Of a stretch of 64,000 nt of DNA, positions 26,553 through 34,688 are shown one piece after another. The stretch is taken from contig NZ_CP109999.1 in assembly GCF_025947145.1 (NCBI RefSeq), positions 2,604,001 to 2,668,000 of the forward strand, given 5' to 3'. The number at the start of each line of letters is the position of its first letter. The stretch's first letter is position 1. The position numbers and the translations under genes were made by a program. The DNA comes from Flavobacterium sp. N1994 (lineage in GTDB: Bacteria; Bacteroidota; Bacteroidia; Flavobacteriales; Flavobacteriaceae). Below the pieces are notes generated by a model, which did no database searches, was not told the origin of the DNA, and saw only the letters and a list, made by a program, of their open reading frames with translations.

Positions 26553-29423
26553 ATGAAAAAGATATTTTTATTACTATTATTCTCAGCTTTTGCTTCACAA
26601 GCACAGCTTCAGACTATTACTCCAACGGTGTCGCCAAACCCTTTTGAGAGAAATCAGCAAATTACTATCACAGTTCAAGGGAGTCAAATAAATGAGGCTA
26701 CCTGGGGAGTAACAGGTAATGCACTTTATTTATGGGCTTGGATGCAAGATGCTAATGGCAATTACATAGCAGATTGTCCTACCAATGGAACTTGGACAGC
26801 TTCATCAGAAGCCAATAGGTTAACTTATAATTCAGGGAATGATACCTACACCATAACTTTTGTCCCTCAAACATTTTATAACAATACCGTTTTTGGGAGA
26901 ATGGGTTTTCTTGTAAAAGCAAAAGATGGTACTAATAAACAAACCAACGATAATATTTTTAATGTTGGTGCTTTCCAAATGTCTTTAGTATCACCTGTTG
27001 AAAATAGTTTTACCATATTATCTGCTAGTACTAATGCAAGTATTGTTGCCTCTAACACAGGAGGTGCAGCCTCTTACGTTTTAAAAGCAAATGGTGTTAC
27101 TATAAGTGGACCAACTTCTACAACATTCTTTACTGCGGGACCTTTAGTATCTCAAAATACTGTTTTTACAGTGGAATGTACTCAAGGGGCAACTACCATT
27201 GTAAAGAAATTTACATACCTATTTAATCCAGGTACCATTTCACAAGCACTTCCTTCTGGAGTTGCCGATGATGGAATAACTTATAATTCTGGTGATGCTA
27301 CAAAAGCTACATTGGTATTAGATGCTCCAAATAAAGATTTTGTTTATGTTGCGGGTAGTTTTAATAACTGGTTTCCTACTGCTGCATATGCTATGAAAAA
27401 GGATCCTACAACAGGCAAGTTTTGGCTTGAGCTAACAGGTTTAACTTCGGGACAAATATATACTTATCAATATTGGGTTTGTAAAACAACTCCAACGATA
27501 ACTAATTCACCTAAAGTGGTAAAAACAGCTGATCCATATTCAACATTAGTATTGTCACCATTTGACGACCCTTATATACCAGCTACTAAATATCCTAATT
27601 TACCAGCTTATCCAACGGGTCAAGAAAAAGAAGTTACTGTTCTACAAACTGGACAAACACCTTATAACTGGACTGTTACCAATTTTACAAAGCCAGCCAA
27701 AGAAAATTTAGTAATCTATGAAGTTCTAGTTAGAGATTTTGATGCTGACAGAAGCTATCAAAGTCTGATAGATAGAATGGATTATTTTAAAAATTTAAAA
27801 GTTAATGCTATTGAATTAATGCCAGTTATGGAGTATGAAGGCAATGAAGGTTGGGGTTATAATCCATCATTTCATTTGGCAGCCGATAAATTCTATGGAC
27901 CAGCTAATAAGCTTAAAGAGTTTGTAGATTTATGTCACCAAAACGGCATTGCAGTGGTATTAGATGTTGCTTTAAATCATGCTTTCGGTAGAAACCCAAT
28001 GGTTAGAATGTGGATGGTTGATGCTGATGGAGATGGTTTTGGAGATCCAAGTTCTGAAAATCCTTATTTCAATACGGTAGCTACTCACAGTTATGGTGTT
28101 GGAAATGATTTTAATCACTCTTCAGCAAGAACAAAATACTATACTAAAAGAGTCATTAAACAATGGATTCAAGAATTTAAAATTGACGGTTTACGTTGGG
28201 ATTTAACTAAAGGATTTACTCAAAATTGTACAGGAAGTGATGCTTGTACAAATTCATATCAACAAGATAGAGTGGATGTCCTAAAAGAATATGCTGATTA
28301 TTCATGGTCACTTGACCCAACACATTATACTATTTTTGAACACTTAGGAGTGGATTCAGAAGAGCAACAATGGGCTAATTATAGAATTGCTGAAACACCA
28401 AGTAAAGGAGTGATGCTTTGGGGTAAAATGACTGATCAGTACAATCAGTTAACTATGGGATATAATTCAAGTAATGATATTTCTAGAATGTCAAGTTCAA
28501 GCAGAGGTTTTACCAATAAAAGATTAGTTGGATATGCCGAAAGTCATGACGAAGAAAGATTGATGTATAAAAATGTTACTTTCGGAAGTACAGTTAATGC
28601 TGCACACAATGTAACCAACTTAAACACTGCATTATCAAGAATGTCAGCTCTTGGAGCTGTTACCTTACTTGTTCCTGGACCAAAAATGATTTGGGGTTTT
28701 GGAGATTTAGGTAATGATGAGTCTATTTTTACTTGTAATAATGGAACGATAAACACTGCCTCTGATGCTACTTCAGGTGATTGTAGATTGGATACAAAAA
28801 TTCAAAATCAATGGACTAGCAATTGGTTAGGAAATACTAACAGAAGCCAAATTTATAACGATTGGGCAAAAATGATTGATTTGAAAAAGAATAACTCTGT
28901 TTTTTCAGCCAATTCAAGTATAACTTCTGGAACTACTTTACAACCTAAAATCTATATTTGGGATGATACATTGCCAACTACTACTTTAAAAAATGTAGTT
29001 GTATTATCTAATTTTGATGTAACAGCTCAAAATGTTGTGCCTAATTTTCCTTATACAGGAACTTGGTATGACTTGATGACCAATACTCCAATATCAGTAT
29101 CAAATGCATCAGCACCTATCAATATTGCTGCAGGACAATACAAAATATACGGAAATCAACCAGCAGCTTTGGCATCTAATGAATTTGAAATGGTTAGTAA
29201 TTTAAAATTGTCTCCTAATCCTACCTCAGGATTGTTCACCATAAGCGGACAAGTTGCTAAAGTTCAAGTGTATTCTATTACTGGACAAATGGTAAAATCT
29301 TTTGAAAATATTTCTTCAGACAACTATCCATTTGATATTAATGATTTAAGTAAAGGAGTATACTTAGTGAAAGCTATAGATATGAATAACAACTCAAAAA
29401 CTTTGAAATTAATTAAACAATAA
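26553..29423 (+). CDS. Secreted GH13 alpha-amylase with T9SS C-terminal sorting domain
   Basis: 956 residues. Signal peptide 1-17 (ASQAQ); an N-terminal beta domain; a CBM48/E-set-like module near 265-330 (FVYVAGSFNNWFP); then a GH13 barrel with DVALNHAFG near 473, DGLRWDLTKGF near 546 (nucleophile), FEHLG near 595 (acid/base) and YAESHDEER near 660. The last 75 residues are a type A T9SS sorting domain (LKLSPNPTSGLFTISG, VYSITGQMVKSFE, GVYLVKAIDMNNNSKTLKLIKQ at the end). It should be carried across the outer membrane and start extracellular starch breakdown for the SusCDE complex. F. johnsoniae is known to secrete a comparable large T9SS amylase. Confidence 0.94.
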   Translation: MKKIFLLLLFSAFASQAQLQTITPTVSPNPFERNQQITITVQGSQINEATWGVTGNALYLWAWMQDANGNYIADCPTNGTWTASSEANRLTYNSGNDTYTITFVPQTFYNNTVFGRMGFLVKAKDGTNKQTNDNIFNVGAFQMSLVSPVENSFTILSASTNASIVASNTGGAASYVLKANGVTISGPTSTTFFTAGPLVSQNTVFTVECTQGATTIVKKFTYLFNPGTISQALPSGVADDGITYNSGDATKATLVLDAPNKDFVYVAGSFNNWFPTAAYAMKKDPTTGKFWLELTGLTSGQIYTYQYWVCKTTPTITNSPKVVKTADPYSTLVLSPFDDPYIPATKYPNLPAYPTGQEKEVTVLQTGQTPYNWTVTNFTKPAKENLVIYEVLVRDFDADRSYQSLIDRMDYFKNLKVNAIELMPVMEYEGNEGWGYNPSFHLAADKFYGPANKLKEFVDLCHQNGIAVVLDVALNHAFGRNPMVRMWMVDADGDGFGDPSSENPYFNTVATHSYGVGNDFNHSSARTKYYTKRVIKQWIQEFKIDGLRWDLTKGFTQNCTGSDACTNSYQQDRVDVLKEYADYSWSLDPTHYTIFEHLGVDSEEQQWANYRIAETPSKGVMLWGKMTDQYNQLTMGYNSSNDISRMSSSSRGFTNKRLVGYAESHDEERLMYKNVTFGSTVNAAHNVTNLNTALSRMSALGAVTLLVPGPKMIWGFGDLGNDESIFTCNNGTINTASDATSGDCRLDTKIQNQWTSNWLGNTNRSQIYNDWAKMIDLKKNNSVFSANSSITSGTTLQPKIYIWDDTLPTTTLKNVVVLSNFDVTAQNVVPNFPYTGTWYDLMTNTPISVSNASAPINIAAGQYKIYGNQPAALASNEFEMVSNLKLSPNPTSGLFTISGQVAKVQVYSITGQMVKSFENISSDNYPFDINDLSKGVYLVKAIDMNNNSKTLKLIKQ

Positions 29424-29453
29424 GGTTAGATTAGTAAGTATAATTAATTTTTT

Positions 29454-29484
29454 AAAAGCCACGTCTTTAAAAACGTGGCTTTTT
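29454..29484 (+). terminator. Rho-independent terminator of the susCDE-amylase operon
   Basis: AAAAGCCACGT (29454-29464) and ACGTGGCTTTT (29473-29483/4) form an 11-bp stem with an eight-base loop and a T-rich tail. It lies 30 bases after the amylase stop. Confidence 0.85.
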
Positions 29485-29531
29485 GCTTTTACAAAGTAGA
29501 ATTTAAATTTTTTTCTAAACTTTTGGAATAC

Positions 29532-29539
29532 TATTTTTG
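29532..29539 (+). promoter_or_regulatory. Putative -7 box of the asmA-like gene
   Basis: TATTTTTG matches TAnnTTTG and lies only four bases before the preferred ATG at 29544. If used, transcription would begin at or very near the start codon, giving a leaderless mRNA. No clear -33 TTG is seen. Confidence 0.35.
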
Positions 29540-29543
29540 TGGC

Positions 29544-32336
29544 ATGAAAAATGTGATTATCAGAATTTTAAAAATCTCCGGAATTTCATTGGGCTTTATT
29601 TTAGCTTTGCTATTTATATTGCCAATGCTTTTTCCAGGTAAAATTGCTGAAGAAGTAAAATCATTTGCCAATCAAAAACTTAATGGCAAGCTTAATTTCA
29701 AAGAAGCAAATCTATCATTCTTCAATCATTTTCCATCTTTAACGTTAACCCTTACCGATTTCTCATTAAATGGTTCAGCTCCTTATAAAAACGAAAAATT
29801 ACTAACGGCAAAAGAAGTAGCTTTTGGAATCAATCTTAAGTCCCTGCTTTTTGATAAACAAGTCAACATCGATAAAATATTTGTTTCTGACGCATTTATC
29901 AATGTAAAAGTAAATGAAAAAGGAGAGGCGAATTATAATGTTTATAAATCGGATGCTAAAACCACCGAGAAAGATACCACAAGTACAACCGATTTACGTT
30001 TAGAAAAAATAGCTATCGAGAATACGCATTTAGTATACGATGACAAATCAACCAAAATGCTAATCGATGCCAATGGATTCAATTATGTTGGTAATGGCGA
30101 TTTAGACAAAGCAATATTCGATTTAAACACCGATGCTGATATTGAAGATTTTGATTTTACTTACAATGGAGAACAGTATTTAAAAAACAAAAAAGTTAAC
30201 GCCAATTTGATTACTAAAATCAATACCCATTCGTTAGCCTTTGTTTTCGAACAAAATAATTTAAAAATCAATAAACTACCTGTAGAGTTCAAAGGGAAAT
30301 TTAATTTCTTGAGCAATGGGTATGATATGGATTTCAATATCAAATCAGAAGACAGTAAACTTAACGATTTTTTTACTGCATTACCCCCTCATTATGTAAC
30401 TTGGCTTGACAAATCAAAAGTTAATGGAAGCACCGATTTGCTTTTGACTTTGAAAGGAAAATATATCGCTTCTAAAAATCAAAAACCGGATTTGGCTTTC
30501 AATATGAAAATCCGTGATGGATTTATTAATTATAACAATGCTCCTATACCAGCATCGAATATCTTTTTGAATTTTGACACCAAATTGCCTTCTTTAGATA
30601 CAGAAAAATTACAGGTCAATATTGATTCAATTTTCTTCAATGTTGATAAAGATTATTTCAAAGCGATTATTAAAACGGTTGGACTTTCAAAGCCAAAAAT
30701 AGCAGCCCGAATTCAATCCAAGATTAATTTAGCAAAAATGAATAAAGCCTTTGGATTTCAAAACATGGATTTGCGTGGTGTCTTGAATATGGACATAAAA
30801 TCGAATGGAGTTTATGATAAAAAAAACAATAAGATTCCAGTTACCAACGGAAAAGTCTTTTTGAAAAACGGATTCGTAAAAACAATTTACTATCCCAATC
30901 CAATTAAAAATATCAATGTTTTAGCTAGCATTTCAGATAAGCTAGGCAATTTAAATGATTTGAAAATCAATATTACACCAGCGTCTTTTGAGTTTGAAGG
31001 AAAGCCCATTTATGTCAATGCTAAATTACAGAACTTTGATAATATTAATTATGATATTAAAGCCAAAGGAGAATTGGATGTTGCCAAAATTTATAAAGTA
31101 TTCTCTCGAAAAGGATTAGATTTAGAGGGCTATATCAATGCTGACGTTACTTTCAAAGGCTCACAAAATGACGCTATGAAAGGGAATTATAAAAACCTTC
31201 ACAATAGCGGAACATTGAAACTGCGCAATATCAAAACAACATCAGAATATTTGCCAAAGCCATTTCTAATCAAAGACGGAACTTTTGTGTTCCATCAGGA
31301 TAAAATGAATTTCAATGATTTTGTGGCAACTTACGGTCAGTCCGACTTTAAAATGAACGGGTATTTGCAAAACGTAATCGACTTTGTTTTGACCAACAAA
31401 GCCATTCTAAAAGGAAATTTTGCGTTACAATCTAATTATATCAATTGTGACGAATTTATGTCTGCTTCAGCAAGTCAACCACAAACTGCCGTTCCAGATA
31501 TTCTTAAAGACAATACAAAACCATTAACGCCAGCAGAGACAGGGGTAATTGTTATTCCAAGTAATTTCGATTTGCAATTTCACGCTGTTGCTGATAAAGT
31601 TAACTTTCAAGATTTAGCTTTGGAAAAATTAAACGGAAATATGCTTATCAATAATGGGAAACTGATTATGAAGAACAACAGTTTTGATGTCATTGGTTGT
31701 AATGTGAAAATGGAAGTTGAGTATGCAAGTGAATCCACAAATAAAGCAGCATTTGATTTCAAAATTTTAGCTAAAGACTTTGACGTAAAAAGAGCTTATA
31801 AAGAAGTTAAACTATTCAGAGAAATGGCTTCTGCTGCAGAAAGTGCTGAAGGAATAATCTCTTTAGATTATAAAGTAGCTGGAAAATTAGATGGCAATAT
31901 GCAGCCGATTTATCCATCACTTATTGGAGGCGGAACACTTTCGGTAAAGGATGTAAAAATGAAAGGGTTTAAGATGTTTGGTGCCGTGAGCAGAAAGACA
32001 GGAAGAGAAGCTATAAAAAACCCTGATTTGTCAAAAGTAGATATTAATACTACCATCAAAAATAATATCATAACCATTGAACGATTTAAATTCAAAGTAG
32101 CTGGATTCCGTCCAAGAATTGAAGGGCAAACAAGCTTTGATGGCCGATTGAATATCAAAATGCGATTAGGATTACCACCGTTGGGTATTATTGGTATTCC
32201 AATGAAAATTACTGGAACCAAAGACAATCCAAAAGTTAGCCTAGGAAGACAAAGCGAAGATTTGAAAGAAACCGAATATGAAGAAGGTCAAGCTCCAATT
32301 CAAGGTCCTATAACAACACCTCAAACAACCAATTAA
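29544..32336 (+). CDS. AsmA-family envelope protein
   Basis: 930 residues from the ATG at 29544 (MKNVIIRILKISGISLG). An in-frame ATG 69 bases upstream lies inside the preceding terminator and gives a non-signal-like extension, so it is rejected. One N-terminal membrane anchor (about 9-30) is followed by a long periplasmic region of beta-rich repeats. LNFKEANLSFFNHFPSLTLTL is the AsmA N-terminal signature and the C-terminal part (GIPMKITGTKDNPKVSLG) is the AsmA_2-like end. AsmA/TamB-type proteins are thought to bridge inner and outer membranes and move phospholipid. The C-terminal Gln/Pro/Thr tail is low complexity. Confidence 0.85.
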   Translation: MKNVIIRILKISGISLGFILALLFILPMLFPGKIAEEVKSFANQKLNGKLNFKEANLSFFNHFPSLTLTLTDFSLNGSAPYKNEKLLTAKEVAFGINLKSLLFDKQVNIDKIFVSDAFINVKVNEKGEANYNVYKSDAKTTEKDTTSTTDLRLEKIAIENTHLVYDDKSTKMLIDANGFNYVGNGDLDKAIFDLNTDADIEDFDFTYNGEQYLKNKKVNANLITKINTHSLAFVFEQNNLKINKLPVEFKGKFNFLSNGYDMDFNIKSEDSKLNDFFTALPPHYVTWLDKSKVNGSTDLLLTLKGKYIASKNQKPDLAFNMKIRDGFINYNNAPIPASNIFLNFDTKLPSLDTEKLQVNIDSIFFNVDKDYFKAIIKTVGLSKPKIAARIQSKINLAKMNKAFGFQNMDLRGVLNMDIKSNGVYDKKNNKIPVTNGKVFLKNGFVKTIYYPNPIKNINVLASISDKLGNLNDLKINITPASFEFEGKPIYVNAKLQNFDNINYDIKAKGELDVAKIYKVFSRKGLDLEGYINADVTFKGSQNDAMKGNYKNLHNSGTLKLRNIKTTSEYLPKPFLIKDGTFVFHQDKMNFNDFVATYGQSDFKMNGYLQNVIDFVLTNKAILKGNFALQSNYINCDEFMSASASQPQTAVPDILKDNTKPLTPAETGVIVIPSNFDLQFHAVADKVNFQDLALEKLNGNMLINNGKLIMKNNSFDVIGCNVKMEVEYASESTNKAAFDFKILAKDFDVKRAYKEVKLFREMASAAESAEGIISLDYKVAGKLDGNMQPIYPSLIGGGTLSVKDVKMKGFKMFGAVSRKTGREAIKNPDLSKVDINTTIKNNIITIERFKFKVAGFRPRIEGQTSFDGRLNIKMRLGLPPLGIIGIPMKITGTKDNPKVSLGRQSEDLKETEYEEGQAPIQGPITTPQTTN

Positions 32337-32341
32337 TAAAC

Positions 32342-32349
32342 TATATTTG
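32342..32349 (+). promoter_or_regulatory. Putative -7 box of the HMG-CoA reductase gene
   Basis: TATATTTG is a perfect TAnnTTTG match, directly after the asmA-like stop and 28 bases before the ATG at 32378. Confidence 0.45.
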
Positions 32350-32377
32350 TAGTTGATAAATCTACTTATTATTGACC

Positions 32378-33694
32378 ATGAATAATTCCATTTCGGGCTT
32401 TTCAAAATTATCCAAAGAAGAAAAAATCAATTGGATTGCCAAAGAGTATTTTGCTAATTCAACGGAAGCAGTTGCGACAATAAAACAATATTGGAACAAT
32501 GATGCTCAACTCCAACAATTACATGATGAATTTATAGAAAATACCATTACCAATTTCTATTTGCCTATGGGAATTGCGCCAAATTTTCTGATCAATGGAA
32601 AGTATTATTCTGTTCCAATGGTTATTGAAGAAAGTTCGGTTGTAGCTGCAGCTGCAAAATCAGCAAAGTTTTGGAGTACTCGTGGCGGATTTAAAGCAAC
32701 CGTTTTGAATACGGAGAAAATAGGTCAGGTTCATTTTCTATTCAACGGCGATTCCGTAAAACTGCAACAGTTTTTCAATTCGATTAAAGGAAATTTATTA
32801 GCCTCTACGGAAAGCATTACACAAAACATGCAAAAACGAGGTGGTGGAATTACATCATTAGAACTTCGCGATAAAACTTCTGAACTAGAGAATTACTTTC
32901 AACTGCATGCAACCTTTGAAACCAAAGACAGCATGGGAGCTAATTTTATTAATTCCTGTTTGGAACAATTAGCTAAATCGTTAAAAGAAGAAGCCCAGAA
33001 TTATAATGGTTTTACGGAAGAAGAGAGAGATATTGTCATAGTGATGAGTATTCTTTCGAATTATGTTCCCAATTGTATTGTTCGAGTTGAAGTATCTTGT
33101 AAAGTAGAAGATTTAGCAGAAAAGAAAATTGAAAATCCAAAAGAGTTTGCCGAGAAATTAGTACAAGCTATTCGTATTGCCGAGATAGAACCTTTCCGCG
33201 CTGTTACACACAACAAAGGAATTATGAATGGAGTAGATGCTGTGGTTTTGGCCACAGGAAATGACTTCCGTGCAGTGGAAGCTGGAGTTCATGCTTATGC
33301 TTCCCGTGAAGGACACTATTCTAGTTTGTCTCATGCCAAAGTTGAAAACGGAATATTTACTTTTTGGATGGAAATTCCATTAGCTTTAGGAACAGTTGGT
33401 GGGCTGACTTCTTTACATCCATTAGTGAAAATGGCTTTGGAAATTTTAGGAAAACCTTCTGCACCAGAATTAATGCAAATTGTAGCTGTTGCGGGATTGG
33501 CACAAAACTTTGCTGCTTTGCGTTCGTTAACCACAACCGGAATTCAGGAAGGTCATATGAAAATGCACATTAATAATATTCTGAATCAATATCAAACTAC
33601 AACAGAAGAGCGAAAGATAATTAGAAATCATTTTGAGAACAATACGATTTCACATGCTTCAGTAGTAGCCTTTATTGAAAATTTAAGAAAGTAG
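32378..33694 (+). CDS. mvaA: Class II hydroxymethylglutaryl-CoA reductase
   Basis: 438 residues from the ATG at 32378; an upstream TTG at 32372 is less likely. Class II motifs are visible: YLPMGIAPNFLING and MVIEESSVVAAAAKSAKFW (substrate and catalytic Glu region), KDSMGANFINSCLE (cofactor/GAN motif) and ATGNDFRAVEAGVHAYASREG with a catalytic-Lys-containing HNKGIMNG just before. It interconverts HMG-CoA and mevalonate. Class II enzymes are called degradative in Pseudomonas but serve biosynthesis in many mevalonate-pathway bacteria, which the neighbouring GHMP kinase and mvaD support here. Length matches the family. Confidence 0.93.
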   Translation: MNNSISGFSKLSKEEKINWIAKEYFANSTEAVATIKQYWNNDAQLQQLHDEFIENTITNFYLPMGIAPNFLINGKYYSVPMVIEESSVVAAAAKSAKFWSTRGGFKATVLNTEKIGQVHFLFNGDSVKLQQFFNSIKGNLLASTESITQNMQKRGGGITSLELRDKTSELENYFQLHATFETKDSMGANFINSCLEQLAKSLKEEAQNYNGFTEEERDIVIVMSILSNYVPNCIVRVEVSCKVEDLAEKKIENPKEFAEKLVQAIRIAEIEPFRAVTHNKGIMNGVDAVVLATGNDFRAVEAGVHAYASREGHYSSLSHAKVENGIFTFWMEIPLALGTVGGLTSLHPLVKMALEILGKPSAPELMQIVAVAGLAQNFAALRSLTTTGIQEGHMKMHINNILNQYQTTTEERKIIRNHFENNTISHASVVAFIENLRK

Positions 33695-33717
33695 ATTTTG
33701 AAAGGAGTGCAACTTAA

Positions 33718-34632
33718 ATGAAAAAGACCTTTTACAGCAACGGAAAACTGCTCATCACAGGAGAATATGTAGTGCTGGATGGAGCCAAAGCTTTTGCATT
33801 GCCAACAAAGTTTGGTCAAAATCTTATTGTAGAAGAGTCTGAAGGAAATGTAATCCATTGGAAAAGTTATGATAGTGATAAAAGCGTTTGGTTCGAAGAT
33901 ACCATTCCGTTTTCTTCCATTGTCAGGAAAGAGCGTTTTGATGATATCAAAAACATTAAGAATACCTTAATCGAGATTTTGCATGAAGCCTATTTAATCA
34001 ATTCTGATTTTATTACTGCTGCCAATGGATATACCATTTCAACAGAATTGACCTTCCCGAAACTTTGGGGGTTAGGAACGTCTTCTACATTAATTAATAA
34101 CATTGCTCAATGGCTCCAAATAGATGCATTTAAGCTACTAAAAAGAAGTTTTGGAGGCAGTGGCTATGATATTGCTTGCGCTCAAAATAACACCCCTATT
34201 GTTTATCAATTGATCAACGAAAATCCAGTTGTTGAAATAGTACAATTCAACCCTGACTTTAAAGATAAAATCTTCTTTGTATATCTGAATAAAAAGCAAA
34301 ATAGCAAAGCCGCTATAGCAACCTATTTAAGTAATCGAGGGAACATTGAAAAAAGCATTCCTATAATAAATGATATTACTAATAAGATAATCGAATCTAC
34401 TACTGCAAGTGAATTTTCTTTAGCACTGCAACAACACGAGATTGAGATGAGTGCTATTTTAGAACAAGTAACCGCAAAAGAAACGTTGTTTCCCGATTTT
34501 GATGGAGTAATCAAAAGTCTTGGTGCGTGGGGTGGTGATTTTGTAATGAGCATTTCCAAAGAAAATCCAATAGAATATTTTAAAGACAAAGGGTTTCAAA
34601 CCGTCATTCCTTATAGTGAAATGATCTTGTAA
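33718..34632 (+). CDS. GYDIA-family GHMP kinase (probable mevalonate-pathway kinase)
   Basis: 304 residues. The N-terminus SNGKLLITGEYVVLDGAKAFALP is the GHMP entry motif. FPKLWGLGTSSTLINN near 118-133 is the ATP-binding GLGTSS loop. FGGSGYDIACA near 147-157 gives the family its name. GHMP kinases phosphorylate small metabolites, including mevalonate and phosphomevalonate. The gene follows HMG-CoA reductase by 23 bases, which points to mevalonate or phosphomevalonate as substrate, but the exact step is not proved. A purine-rich AAAGGAG lies about 12-18 bases before the ATG. Confidence 0.88.
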   Translation: MKKTFYSNGKLLITGEYVVLDGAKAFALPTKFGQNLIVEESEGNVIHWKSYDSDKSVWFEDTIPFSSIVRKERFDDIKNIKNTLIEILHEAYLINSDFITAANGYTISTELTFPKLWGLGTSSTLINNIAQWLQIDAFKLLKRSFGGSGYDIACAQNNTPIVYQLINENPVVEIVQFNPDFKDKIFFVYLNKKQNSKAAIATYLSNRGNIEKSIPIINDITNKIIESTTASEFSLALQQHEIEMSAILEQVTAKETLFPDFDGVIKSLGAWGGDFVMSISKENPIEYFKDKGFQTVIPYSEMIL

Positions 34633-34637
34633 GAAAC

Positions 34638-34672
34638 AAAAAATCCTGAAGCATGCTTCAGGATTTTTTTAT
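34638..34672. terminator. Bidirectional terminator between converging genes
   Basis: A perfect palindrome, ATCCTGAAG and its complement around a central GCATGC (34641-34666), with A run on the left and T run on the right. It can end the rightward GHMP kinase transcript and the leftward foldase transcript. Confidence 0.88.
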
Positions 34673-34688
34673 TTAGGATGAGATGGTA

